A stretch of DNA of 64,000 nucleotides. Origin: Oceanibacterium hippocampi (GTDB lineage Bacteria > Pseudomonadota > Alphaproteobacteria > Sneathiellales > Sneathiellaceae). A program made the position numbers and the translations under genes. The notes under the pieces are model-generated. The model was not told the DNA's origin. It was given only the letters and a program-made list of their open reading frames with translations, and made no database searches. The stretch spans positions 496,001 through 560,000 of the forward strand of contig NZ_FWFR01000001.1 of NCBI RefSeq assembly GCF_900172325.1, given 5' to 3'. Below are positions 25,862 through 34,288 of the stretch, one piece after another (the stretch's first letter is position 1; each line of letters begins with the position of its first letter).

Positions 25862-26370
25862 TGGCCCGGCGCGACCTCATCGTCCGGGACGGCACCCTCG
25901 AATTCGCGGGCCGGCGCTACCGCTGCGCCATCGGTTGCGGCGGCATCGTCAGCGACAAGCATGAAGGCGACGGCGGCACCCCGGTCGGGCGCTTTCCGCT
26001 GCGCCGGGTCTACTACCGGCCGGACCGCATCGCCACCCCGGCAATACTGCTGCCGGTCCTGGCGCTGGAGCCCGATGACGGCTGGTGCGACGATCCCGCC
26101 GATCCGGCCTACAACCAGCCCGTACGCCTGCCGTTCGCGGCCAGTCACGAGCGGCTGTGGCGCGATGACGAACTCTACGACCTGATCGTCGTGGTCGGAC
26201 ACAACGACGACCCGGTGGTCCCGGGTGCCGGCAGCGCGATCTTCCTGCATGTGGCGCGCCGCGACTACAGCCCGACGGAAGGCTGCGTCGCGCTGGCGCG
26301 CGAGGATCTCGCGGAGCTTCTCGGGATGCTCGGTCCCGATTGCGACCTGGTGATCGCGCCGGCCGACTAG
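25861..26370 (+). CDS. L,D-transpeptidase (YkuD) family protein
   Basis: 169 residues. The YkuD catalytic block is visible: VVVGHNDD, then GSAIFLHVARRDYSPTEGCVAL, with catalytic Cys in EGC and His in FLHV. The N-terminal half has the GGIVSDKHEGDGGTPVGRFPL substrate-loop pattern. No signal peptide is seen, which is common in this short branch. It would form or edit peptidoglycan cross-links, or attach proteins, if it reaches the periplasm. Translationally linked to the SDR gene and convergent with the next gene (4-bp overlap). Confidence 0.82.
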   Translation: MARRDLIVRDGTLEFAGRRYRCAIGCGGIVSDKHEGDGGTPVGRFPLRRVYYRPDRIATPAILLPVLALEPDDGWCDDPADPAYNQPVRLPFAASHERLWRDDELYDLIVVVGHNDDPVVPGAGSAIFLHVARRDYSPTEGCVALAREDLAELLGMLGPDCDLVIAPAD

Positions 26371-26909
26371 GCCTTCCTCAGATCGCCGCGCCAGAGCCGC
26401 TCGACCGGCGGGAAGCGCAGAAGTTCAACGCTCCGAAATTCCGCGTCGATCGGCCGCCAGCGCCGCCGCAGCAGCGCCAGCGCGGTGCCGAGCCGGTCAT
26501 CGCCGATTGCGACGGCCAGCGTGCAATGGGGCGTCCAGATGCCCGGCCGGTAATGCTCCCGCACCGGCCCGCCGGCTGCCCCGACGATCGTCTTGTGAAG
26601 GCCGGCCAGGGTCGCGTCCGCCGCCATCGCGAGCCAGAGGACGTTCGGTTCGCCCGGAAATATGCCGAATCCCGTCAGGGTGACGCGAATTCGCGGCGTA
26701 TCGGCGACGAGCCCGGCAATCGCCGCCTCGGTTCGCGACGGATCGAGTGCATCGAACAGGCCGAGACTGACATGGGGCGGGTAGCCGAGCGCGCTTTCCG
26801 CATCGCCGAGACCAGCGGCGTCGAGCGCCGCGACCATCGTTTCGATCCGCGCCGTCGTCCGTGAATCGAACCGGAGCGTCAGGGCATAGGGCAGCGGCTG
26901 AACCGACAT
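26367..26909 (-). CDS. 2'-5' RNA ligase family (LigT/2H phosphoesterase-like) protein
   Basis: 180 residues. Two HxS/T motifs of the 2H phosphoesterase superfamily are present: PHVSL near 46 and PHCTL near 128. The fold consists of two similar halves. Family members act on 2'-5' RNA linkages or cyclic phosphates; the true cellular substrate is usually unknown. ATG at 26909 is directly followed (upstream, on the same strand) by yggS, with the yggS stop at 26910, so the two genes abut. Confidence 0.83.
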   Translation of the reverse strand: MSVQPLPYALTLRFDSRTTARIETMVAALDAAGLGDAESALGYPPHVSLGLFDALDPSRTEAAIAGLVADTPRIRVTLTGFGIFPGEPNVLWLAMAADATLAGLHKTIVGAAGGPVREHYRPGIWTPHCTLAVAIGDDRLGTALALLRRRWRPIDAEFRSVELLRFPPVERLWRGDLRKA

Positions 26910-27617
26910 TCAGACGGGCCTGGCGCCGAAAATCGCCGTTCCGACACGGACATAGGTCGCACCGAACTGGACCGCGATTTCGTAGTCGCCGCTCATGCCC
27001 ATGCTGAGCTCGGCGAGCCCGTTGCGTTCCGCGATGACCTTCAGGAAGGCGAAATGAGGCGCCGGGTCCTCCTCTGCGGGGGGAATGCACATCAGGCCCT
27101 GGACCGGCAGCCGGTATTCATCCCGACATTGCCGGATGAAGGCATCGGCTTCCGCCGGCACGACGCCCGCCTTCTGCGTCTCCTCTCCGGTATTGACCTG
27201 GACGAAACAGGGAAGCTCGCGACCTTCGCGGTCCATCTCGTCGCGAAGCACACGGGCAAGCTTCGGCCGGTCGACCGTCTCGATCGCGTCGAACAGGCGG
27301 ACCGCGTCGCGCGCCTTGTTGGTCTGCAGCGGCCCGATCAGGTGCAACCTGGCATCGGGGAAGGCGTCCTTCAGGGCCGGCCATTTGGCCTGCGCCTCCT
27401 GCACCCGGTTCTCCCCGAACAGCCTGTGCCCGGCTTCCAGGACCGGGCGGATCGCCTCCGCGTCATGGGTCTTGCTCACCGCGACCAACCGGACCGTTGC
27501 CGGATCGCGTTGCCAGCGCCTGGCCGAGATCTCGATCCGCCGGCGAACATGGTCGAGGCGGGCCGTGGCCGAGGCGGCGCCCGGCGAAACGGTGGATTGC
27601 GGATCGGGCTCGGTCAT
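26910..27617 (-). CDS. YggS-type pyridoxal phosphate homeostasis protein
   Basis: 235 residues, fold type III TIM barrel. The PLP lysine is in LVAVSKTHDAEAI, and the C-terminal phosphate-binding signature SMGMSGDYEIAV is intact, as is FGENRVQEAQAKW. The family buffers free PLP and affects amino acid balance. ATG 27617 fits the family length; the open frame extends upstream to 27794 but that part overlaps the divergent ThiE-like gene. The divergent starts are only 19 bp apart, so the two genes share a very short control region. Confidence 0.92.
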   Translation of the reverse strand: MTEPDPQSTVSPGAASATARLDHVRRRIEISARRWQRDPATVRLVAVSKTHDAEAIRPVLEAGHRLFGENRVQEAQAKWPALKDAFPDARLHLIGPLQTNKARDAVRLFDAIETVDRPKLARVLRDEMDREGRELPCFVQVNTGEETQKAGVVPAEADAFIRQCRDEYRLPVQGLMCIPPAEEDPAPHFAFLKVIAERNGLAELSMGMSGDYEIAVQFGATYVRVGTAIFGARPV

Positions 27618-27636
27618 GGCAAGAGCATCGCTGGTG

Positions 27637-28251
27637 ATGGAAACGCGGCGGACGTTAGCAGACTGGGCAGAGAGCCTCAATCGCGCAGCCGGCGACGGTT
27701 CGGGGCTGCCGCCCTGCCTGTTGCTGACCGACCGGGCCCGGATCGCCGATCCGCGACCGGCAATCGCCGCCCTGCCCCGCGGCAGCGCCATCATCTTTCG
27801 CGACTACGACCTTGCCGACAGGGCCGAGGCCGCGATCCTGATCGGACGCCATTGCCGGCAGCACGGCCACCGTTTCCTGGTCGCCGGCGACGCCCGCCTC
27901 GCCCGGACGGTCGAAGCAGACGGCATGCATTTTCCGGAGGCACTGGTCGGCGAGGCCCAGGCTATCCGTCGCCGCCATCCGGGCTGGCTGATGACCGCGG
28001 CCGCCCATGACCGCCGAGCCCTTGACCGGGCCTCGGCCTGCGGGATCGACGCGGCCCTGCTCTCGCCGGTGTTCCCGACCGAGAGTCATCAGGGCGCGCC
28101 CGCGCTCGGTCTCCGGCGCTTTGCCGGGCTTGTCCGCATGGCCCGCCTGCCCGTCTATGCGCTGGGCGGCGTCAATCGCGGCAATGCCGGCCTCCTGGTC
28201 ATGAGCGGTGCTGTCGGGATCGCCGCGATCGGCGGCTGGGAGGACGACTGA
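27637..28251 (+). CDS. Thiamine phosphate synthase-like (ThiE/TenI) protein
   Basis: 204 residues, TIM barrel. Features include LLTDRARI (strand 1), FRDYDLADR (acid/Arg phosphate region), AAHDRRALDRASACGIDAALLSPVFPTESHQGAPALGL split over strands 6 and 7, and YALGGVNRGN. Canonical ThiE has Lys after the PT-rich loop; here it is His, closer to the TenI branch. The reaction in ThiE joins HMP-PP with thiazole phosphate; here the exact activity is uncertain. No other thi gene is in the window. ATG 27637. Confidence 0.8.
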   Translation: METRRTLADWAESLNRAAGDGSGLPPCLLLTDRARIADPRPAIAALPRGSAIIFRDYDLADRAEAAILIGRHCRQHGHRFLVAGDARLARTVEADGMHFPEALVGEAQAIRRRHPGWLMTAAAHDRRALDRASACGIDAALLSPVFPTESHQGAPALGLRRFAGLVRMARLPVYALGGVNRGNAGLLVMSGAVGIAAIGGWEDD

Positions 28252-28329
28252 GCGGGATTCCCGCCATTGCGGGGCGACAGCGGCGGCCTATAGACTGCGC
28301 GCCATTCCCAACGGCCCGGACAAAGTTGC

Positions 28330-28899
28330 ATGCGATTGAATCTTGGATGCGGAAGCGACCGCCGCGACGGCTGGCTCAATGTCGACAGCCAGGCGGCGTG
28401 CGAGCCCGATGCCGTCGTCGACCTGGAAACATTGCCCTGGCCCTGGCCGGACAATGCCGCGGCCGAGGTCGCGATGCGCCATGTCCTTGAACATCTCGGT
28501 GCCGAAACGAGCGTTTACCTCGGTATTATCAAGGAGCTCTACAGGGTGATGAAGCCGGACGCGACCGCGACCATCACCGTGCCGCATCCGCGGCACGATC
28601 ACTATCTCAACGACCCGACCCATGTCCGTCCGATCACGCCGCAAGGGCTCGAGATGTTCTCCAAGTCGCGCAATCTGAAATGGCGGGCGAGCGGCAACCC
28701 GGCGACACCGCTCGGTCTTTATCTGGATGTCGATTTCGAGATCCAGTCGGTCAACGTCCTGCCGGACGAGCCCTGGAGAAGCCGATTCCAGAAGAAGGAA
28801 ATCAACGGCAACCAGCTGGCCGAGGCGGCCCGACTCTACAACAACGTGATCATGGAGACGACGATCGTCCTCCGCGCAATCAAGACGGGCGACGCCTGA
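28330..28899 (+). CDS. SAM-dependent methyltransferase (class I)
   Basis: 189 residues. Starts MRLNLGCGSDRRDGW, the SAM motif I of small methyltransferases found in polysaccharide clusters. HVLEHLGAET is the usual motif after strand 4. The later part (HDHYLNDPTHVRPITPQG) is typical of this branch. Substrate is unknown; neighbours (GT9 and two sulfotransferases) suggest sugar O-methylation. ATG 28330 has only a weak ribosome site. The next gene starts directly after its stop. Confidence 0.83.
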   Translation: MRLNLGCGSDRRDGWLNVDSQAACEPDAVVDLETLPWPWPDNAAAEVAMRHVLEHLGAETSVYLGIIKELYRVMKPDATATITVPHPRHDHYLNDPTHVRPITPQGLEMFSKSRNLKWRASGNPATPLGLYLDVDFEIQSVNVLPDEPWRSRFQKKEINGNQLAEAARLYNNVIMETTIVLRAIKTGDA

Positions 28900-30138
28900 A
28901 TGTTTCCGACACAGGATACCGTCACCGCGCTGCTGGAATTCATCGCGCGGGCCGAGTTCCGCTTTCGCCAGCACAACTCGAGCGAGGCGGCGACCCAGGC
29001 AGGCGTCAAGGGCGAGCGCTACTACACCACCTCGCAGCAGTTCCTCGACCAGGCCGTCGCGCCCAACCCGGCCGTGTTCCGCGTCACCAGACCGCAAGCC
29101 CGGCTCGCCGCGCTCAGCCGCGCCGCCTGGGCCGATGCCGATGTGGCCGGCAAGCGGGTACTGTTCCTGCTGCCGAGCCAGGCGCTCGGCTCGAATGTCG
29201 CGACGCTCCTGTTCCTGCATGCATTCGCCGAACAGCGGAGGCCGGCGAAGATCGGCGTCTTCTGCGCCCGCTCGACCGCCGACATTTATGACCGGAGCGC
29301 GATCATCCAGAACTACCCGCTCTGGGTTTCGCGCCGCGACCTGAAGCGCTGGGACCTGATCGTCGATCTCGGCCATCTGGAATCGCGGCGCAATATCGAT
29401 CTCTGGCCGGTCGACATGGAGGCCGAGCTGCTCGAGGCGTTCGGGCTCGAACCGGCCGAGGGTTATCCGGCCGATGCACGCGCGCTGCCAACCGATCGGC
29501 CGCTGCGGATCGGCATCCTGCCGCTCGCCTCCTCGCCGATCAGGACATTGCCGCCCGAAGCGACGGTTGCGCTGGCGCACTACCTGTCCGGCGAAGGCGA
29601 TCTGTCGATCGCGCTCAACCGGGACCAGCAGCAGGGCCGTCTGCATGCCCAGTCTGTCGCCGGGAAGCTCCCCGAGACGGCCCATGTGATCGACGGCTTC
29701 GACAGCATCGGCGCCCTGCTCGACTATCTGTCCGGGCTCGATTACGCGGTGCTGGCAGATTCAGGCCCGGCCCATATGACAAAGCTGTTCGGGACGCCCG
29801 GCGTCGCGGTCTATTCCTCCGCCCCGGCCGACATATTGCAGGGTCGGTTCCGCAATCTTTCCGCCTGGACCGTCCCCTATTCGGGACCGCATTGCGCGAC
29901 CCCCTGCGGTCTCGCGAAGATCCGCCAGACCGCGAGCGGGCGGATCGGCTGCATGGGCTCGCTCGGCGTTTCCGTCGACCAGTTGCCGACGACGCCGACC
30001 CGGCCGGACCCGGCGGCGGTGACACGGCTGATGCGCGAGCCGGTTCCCTGTATCGCCGCACTCGCCGCCGAACCGGCGGCGCTGGTCGACTTCGTCCGTC
30101 AGGATTTGTCGAGCCAGCGGCGCGCCGCGTCGAGATAG
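28900..30138 (+). CDS. GT9 (heptosyltransferase-like) glycosyltransferase
   Basis: 412 residues. The C-terminal half has the GT9 nucleotide-sugar pattern: LADSGPAHMTKLFGTPGVAVYSSAP, after IGILPLASSP and AHYLSGEGDLSIAL. The N-terminal half has LLPSQALGSNVATLLFL, matching a GT-B acceptor domain. Homologues transfer ADP-heptose to lipid A-core; here the donor is unproven. ATG 28900 directly follows the methyltransferase stop (TGA-ATG). Its 3' end overlaps the convergent sulfotransferase gene by 40 bp. Confidence 0.8.
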   Translation: MFPTQDTVTALLEFIARAEFRFRQHNSSEAATQAGVKGERYYTTSQQFLDQAVAPNPAVFRVTRPQARLAALSRAAWADADVAGKRVLFLLPSQALGSNVATLLFLHAFAEQRRPAKIGVFCARSTADIYDRSAIIQNYPLWVSRRDLKRWDLIVDLGHLESRRNIDLWPVDMEAELLEAFGLEPAEGYPADARALPTDRPLRIGILPLASSPIRTLPPEATVALAHYLSGEGDLSIALNRDQQQGRLHAQSVAGKLPETAHVIDGFDSIGALLDYLSGLDYAVLADSGPAHMTKLFGTPGVAVYSSAPADILQGRFRNLSAWTVPYSGPHCATPCGLAKIRQTASGRIGCMGSLGVSVDQLPTTPTRPDPAAVTRLMREPVPCIAALAAEPAALVDFVRQDLSSQRRAASR

Positions 30139-30950
30139 CCGAACCTGGCCATCAGGTCCTCATGCGCCTCGACGAGGGCGCGGACCTGGTCGGGGGTAAG
30201 GACACGACGCCATTCGCCGGCCCGTCCGGAGCGGAAGAAACGCTCGGCGCTTTCCGACTTTTCCTTGAATCCGTGCCGTGCCTCCTGCCCGGCCAGGACC
30301 TTGAAAGAGGCCGCGTTGATCGCCTTCCGCAATCGTTCCGGAGTCGGATTGAGGCCCAGAAACCTTGCCGCCTTGCCGAAAGTCGCCTTCGGTTTGTCGG
30401 TCATATCCTCATAGCGAACGACATGCAGGTTGGCCTTCAGATTGAGCCAGCTCCGGGCGTGGCCCGACCAGGAGCCGAAGATCTGTGGCAGATTTACGGC
30501 GTCGGGGGCGGAGCCGCCGGTCGGCGAGTTCAGCAGTTCCACCGCCCCGTCCATGTCGATCCCGAAATGGTGCGCGGCGGAAATGCAGACGTCGAGCGGG
30601 TTGCGGATCACGTAGATCGCGCCCGCCGTATATTCCATCGTGATCAGCGGAACGTCCCAGTTCAGGCCGATCATGTTGTGGGTTTTCACGAAGACCGAAT
30701 CCGGAGTTGCCTCCGCCATCGCCCGATGGACAACCGGCGTCAGCGCGGCGAGTGCTTCCGGCGCCATGTCGTCGAGCGGCTTCGGCGCGATCTTTTCGTA
30801 CCAGCGCTTCTGGGAATCGCCGAACGCGAACTGGTCGAGCTCGTTGATGTTCACCGGCTGGGCTGGATTGCGCAGCAGGTTGTGAAGGAAGGCGCGCAAC
30901 CAGGTATTACCGGATTTCGGATAGGATGCGAGCCAGACGATACCGCCCAT
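30099..30950 (-). CDS. Sulfotransferase domain protein
   Basis: 283 residues. The PAPS 5'-phosphosulfate loop is YPKSGNTWLRAF (about 10-21), and the 3'-phosphate site is VIRNPLDVCISAAHHFG. Later VRYEDMTDKP matches the family. It should transfer sulfate from PAPS to a hydroxyl or amine of a glycan or small molecule in the cytosol. A second sulfotransferase gene lies upstream on the same strand. Its 3' end runs 40 bp into the convergent GT9 gene. Confidence 0.88.
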   Translation of the reverse strand: MGGIVWLASYPKSGNTWLRAFLHNLLRNPAQPVNINELDQFAFGDSQKRWYEKIAPKPLDDMAPEALAALTPVVHRAMAEATPDSVFVKTHNMIGLNWDVPLITMEYTAGAIYVIRNPLDVCISAAHHFGIDMDGAVELLNSPTGGSAPDAVNLPQIFGSWSGHARSWLNLKANLHVVRYEDMTDKPKATFGKAARFLGLNPTPERLRKAINAASFKVLAGQEARHGFKEKSESAERFFRSGRAGEWRRVLTPDQVRALVEAHEDLMARFGYLDAARRWLDKS

Positions 30951-30991
30951 TATCTCTTCTTCCCGTCGTCTAGTTGGATCCGCGGCGCGAT

Positions 30992-32734
30992 TCAGTCGAC
31001 GCGTTCATAGCCGAATTCCGCGATATACGGGGAAAGGATTTCCATCAAGGGGGCGAGCGCCCTGGCATAATGGCGATGGCGCGCGACCCGGCCCGCCGTG
31101 ATCGGCCGGTTGACCGCGTCGCGGCTCGGCGTCGCCACGTGCCGGGCAGCGACCTCGCCCCGCCGCTCGAGCAGGTCCGAATCCCACGCGAGCCCGAGCC
31201 ATTCGAAGAGCGGCCCGAGCACGGCCTGGGGATCCCGTACCAGATCCTCGTATCGATATTCGAAGTGATCCAGGCGAAGATCGCGCCGGTAACGCAGCCA
31301 GAGCCCCATCACCCCGTCGTATAGCGCCGCGGTGGCGCCGAGGTCGGTGAAATTCGCCATCGCGTCGTTCTGGGCGAAATGCTGCATGAAGGCGCTCAGG
31401 CAGACATCCCGGGGATCGCGGAGCGCGACAATGACCTTCGCGTTCGGAAAGAGCCGCCGGACCAGCGGCAGTTCGACGATATTGAGCGGCAGCTTGTCGA
31501 GCAGCCGCCTGCCCTCCAGAGTGGCCCCGAACTCATCCGCCGCGATCTCGGCAAACAGGGCGCGGAGTCGCCCGATCGCTTCGGCTGGCAAATCCGGGAC
31601 GATGTCAGGGTAGCGGGCGGAAGGGCCGGCAGTCCGCGCAATCTCCGGCCGGAGCATCTGCAACGGGCTTCGCTCGCCACTGGTCACGAGGTCCGGATGG
31701 GCGGCCAGCACCGTCTCCAGCAGTGTCGTTCCAGAACGTGGGAAGCCGACGAAGAAGATCGGCGCCACGGCAGTCCCGGCCGGTGCCTCTTCCGCTGCCA
31801 GTCCCGTCAGCCGTTTCGGCGTGAAAACCGCCGCGGCGCGGCGGAGCTCGGCCATGTAGCGACGCCGGTCGACACCGGCCCGCGCGCCCAGCGTCCGTCG
31901 ACGGGCACCGGCCTCCTTGAATGCGGCGAGTGCGGCGTCGTAGTCGCCCTGGCGGTCGAGCAGGTGGCCTTTCAGGTTGATCGCCTCGGCCAGCACTGTC
32001 GGATCGGCCGCACCGGCGATCAGGGTTTCGACCGCATCCAGCGCTTCCGCCGGCTTTCCCTCGCGGAAGTCGATCTGGGCAAGCAATAGCCGCATGACCG
32101 GCTGGTCCTGTTGCACCGATAGCGCCCGCCCGGCGGCATCGCGAGCGCCGCCGAGATCGTTCAGCATTTCGCGCACAAGGGCGAGGTTCGCCCAGGCCCG
32201 CGCGTTCGTCGGGTCGTCCGCGACGATCGACTGGAAAAGTTCGGCCGCTTCGCCGGCCCGGCCGCGCTGCTGCAGGACCCCGGCCAGGTTGTTGACGGCG
32301 GCCGCGGAACCGGGTTCCAGGTCGAGCGCCCGGCGATAGGCCCGCTCGGCGATCCCAAGCGCGCCGGCCCGGGTCGCGGCGTAGCCCAGCGCGATCTGGC
32401 AGTCGGCATCGACGGGGGCGAGATCGGCAATCCGCCGGGCGGCATCGAGCGCGGCATCGGCACGGCCGGCGCGGTCCTCGATATCGGCGAGCAGACGCCA
32501 GCCGTCGAGGAGGGCCGGATCGCGTTGCAGCGCCTCGCGGACGGCATTGCGGGCGGCGGCCATATTACCCTGGCGGGCGGCGAGAATCGCGAGGCCGAGT
32601 CCGGCACGCGCGGCGATCTCGGGCGAGCCCGCCGGCTGGGTGAGCAGGGATCGATAAAGTTGTGCCGCCGCCGGGATTCGGTTCCGGGCGGCGAGGCCAT
32701 CGGCCTTGGCAAGCGTCCGTGACTGGTCGGTCAT
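30992..32734 (-). CDS. TPR-repeat sulfotransferase
   Basis: 580 residues. The first half (about 1-290) is tandem tetratricopeptide repeats, with repeats of A-x-x-x-Y/F patterns such as GIAERAYRRALDLEPGSAAA and GEAAELFQSIVADDPTNARA. The second half is a sulfotransferase with FFVGFPRSGTTLLETVL (PAPS loop, about 328-344) and IVALRDPRDVCLSAF. Such fusions are common in alphaproteobacteria; the TPR part likely binds a partner or glycan scaffold. ATG 32734 was chosen over a TTG at 32770 that adds 12 residues. No signal peptide. Confidence 0.87.
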   Translation of the reverse strand: MTDQSRTLAKADGLAARNRIPAAAQLYRSLLTQPAGSPEIAARAGLGLAILAARQGNMAAARNAVREALQRDPALLDGWRLLADIEDRAGRADAALDAARRIADLAPVDADCQIALGYAATRAGALGIAERAYRRALDLEPGSAAAVNNLAGVLQQRGRAGEAAELFQSIVADDPTNARAWANLALVREMLNDLGGARDAAGRALSVQQDQPVMRLLLAQIDFREGKPAEALDAVETLIAGAADPTVLAEAINLKGHLLDRQGDYDAALAAFKEAGARRRTLGARAGVDRRRYMAELRRAAAVFTPKRLTGLAAEEAPAGTAVAPIFFVGFPRSGTTLLETVLAAHPDLVTSGERSPLQMLRPEIARTAGPSARYPDIVPDLPAEAIGRLRALFAEIAADEFGATLEGRRLLDKLPLNIVELPLVRRLFPNAKVIVALRDPRDVCLSAFMQHFAQNDAMANFTDLGATAALYDGVMGLWLRYRRDLRLDHFEYRYEDLVRDPQAVLGPLFEWLGLAWDSDLLERRGEVAARHVATPSRDAVNRPITAGRVARHRHYARALAPLMEILSPYIAEFGYERVD

Positions 32735-32792
32735 GGCTTCGGCAATAGCGCCGGGCGGCGTCGGACGCAACTGTCCGGGATGGGCATGTGCC

Positions 32793-32825
32793 CAAAAAAG
32801 AAGAGGCGGGCCGAAGCCCGCCTCT
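32793..32825 (-). terminator. Intrinsic terminator of the first porin gene
   Basis: Read on the minus strand it is GAGGCGGGC-TTCG-GCCCGCCTC (stem 32803-32811 with 32816-32824, tetraloop TTCG) followed by TTCTTTTTT. This is a textbook Rho-independent terminator, 24 bp after the porin stop, and it separates the porin from the TPR-sulfotransferase gene. Confidence 0.9.
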
Positions 32826-32848
32826 CCCCAACCTGAAGGTCGGTTCGA

Positions 32849-33904
32849 TCAGAACGCGAAGTGCGTACCAACGAAGCCGGCCCAAGTCTCTTCGGTCGCG
32901 ATCGTGACGCCGTTGTCGCCATCCCAGTACTGGATGCCGCCAAAGAGGACCACGCCCGGGCCGAGGGTGTAGGATCCGCCAACTTCGACGGCCTTCACGT
33001 CCCGGTCGCCGCCAGCAGCCGGCTCGATCTCGAACTGGGCATACTGGATGCCGACGCCCCACGGGCCCATGGCGTAACGAACGCCAACGTTCCAGTCGGT
33101 GGTGTCGGTGTTCGCGGCGCTCTCGGCCTGGTGGAACGCACCACCAACCGTGAAGCCGGCGAAGGTCACGTTCAGACCAGCGCTCCACTCTTCCGGCTCG
33201 TTGCCAACGCCTTCATCGTCGCCCTGGCCGTAGGAACCGGAGGCCTGGATCTCGATGGCGTCCCACTTGCCGGTGTAGTTCACACCCACTTCGAAGATGT
33301 CACCGGTGGTGCCATCGGCGAAGGTGTCGAACTCGGAACCGCTGTACGTGCCGCCGCAGCCGGACTCTTCGCAGTTGTCAGGCGTGTAGGACACACCGAA
33401 CTGGAAGCCGGAGAAACGCGGCGTGAAGTACGTGATCTTCTCGGAGTCGCCCGAGAGGTTCACCGGGTTCGTGTGCGGGAAGTTGCCGGTGATGCTGATG
33501 TTCGGCGAGTTCAGGCCGAATGCCCAGTAGGACGGCGCCGGGGAGGCGACGGCCATCAGGTAAGCAGCGGAGTTCTCGGAACCGATGTTCACACGACCCC
33601 AGTTGCCGGCGAGGAACACGAAGCTCTCGTCGATCTGGTCGCCGCAGGTCTCGGCTTCGAGCTGCACCTGGACACCGACCTGCAGGCCGTTATCAAGGGT
33701 GGTGGAACCACCGAAGATAATTTCAGCTTCACGCTGCAGGGTACGGGAACGACGGCCGGCGTCGTTGTCATAGTCGACAAAGACGAAGGCAGTCTGGAAA
33801 TAGCCACCAACCGAGACCTGGATGGGCTCGGCAGCCTGAGAGCCGGTGGCCGCGAAAGCGCCGACAGCGACGAGCGCCGTGGTGCCGTAAAGGATCTTTT
33901 TCAT
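32849..33904 (-). CDS. Outer-membrane porin, copy 1
   Basis: 351 residues. A 26-residue Sec signal peptide (MKKILYGTTALVAVGAF, cut near SQAAEP) precedes a 16-strand-type beta barrel with alternating pattern, many Gly/Asn/Thr residues, and a terminal Phe (GTHFAF) as needed for BAM insertion. Four Cys residues in two pairs (ETCGDQ; NCEESGC) may form a loop disulfide. It resembles the Rhodospirillales/Rhodobacter porin family. ATG 33904 behind GGGGAGCCC, the same leader as copy 2. An extended frame to 33985 is rejected because of the clear signal peptide. Confidence 0.93.
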   Translation of the reverse strand: MKKILYGTTALVAVGAFAATGSQAAEPIQVSVGGYFQTAFVFVDYDNDAGRRSRTLQREAEIIFGGSTTLDNGLQVGVQVQLEAETCGDQIDESFVFLAGNWGRVNIGSENSAAYLMAVASPAPSYWAFGLNSPNISITGNFPHTNPVNLSGDSEKITYFTPRFSGFQFGVSYTPDNCEESGCGGTYSGSEFDTFADGTTGDIFEVGVNYTGKWDAIEIQASGSYGQGDDEGVGNEPEEWSAGLNVTFAGFTVGGAFHQAESAANTDTTDWNVGVRYAMGPWGVGIQYAQFEIEPAAGGDRDVKAVEVGGSYTLGPGVVLFGGIQYWDGDNGVTIATEETWAGFVGTHFAF

Positions 33905-34239
33905 GGGCTCCCCTCTAGGAACATTATGAAAATCACAATGATTCATGAGGCCTCTTGACCCCATTGATCGAGGGAATAGAGCCATTCGCGCCCTGATGGG
34001 TCAAGCGATATGCTGATGTAAGCGATGCGAAATTCGCGCACTGTGGCAATATCGGCACACCACGCCCGGCGAATTTGCCGCCAACACCGCGAAATCTTTG
34101 ATTCCAGAGGGTTGCGAGTAATGGCTTCAGTAAGAACTCAGAAAGATCTGTCGTTGCGCCAGGTCTCCGGTCAGTTTGCCATGTGATGGGACACACGCGG
34201 GCATCGGATCATGGAACGATCGTGAATCGGGGCGCACCG
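33905..34239. other. Intergenic control region between the two porins
   Basis: No gene seen in 335 bp. This stretch must hold the promoter of porin copy 1 (leftward). It is more AT-rich than the coding sequence, with runs such as ATTATGAAAATCACAATGATTCATGAG next to the start, here abbreviated, and no clear -35/-10 pair that I would defend. The proximal 12 bp (GGGGAGCCC then ATG on the minus strand) match the leader of copy 2. Confidence 0.5.
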
Positions 34240-34271
34240 GGAGAGAGACGAGCCAGCCCCCGTCTCTCTCC
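34240..34271 (-). terminator. Perfect 11-bp hairpin after porin copy 2, no U-tract
   Basis: GGAGAGAGACG (34240-34250) pairs with CGTCTCTCTCC (34261-34271) across a 10-base loop, 18 bp past the stop of porin copy 2 on the minus strand. No T-run follows on the minus strand, so termination there may need Rho; the hairpin could also protect the porin mRNA 3' end. Confidence 0.6.
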
Positions 34272-34288
34272 GCTGCACATGTCGACGA

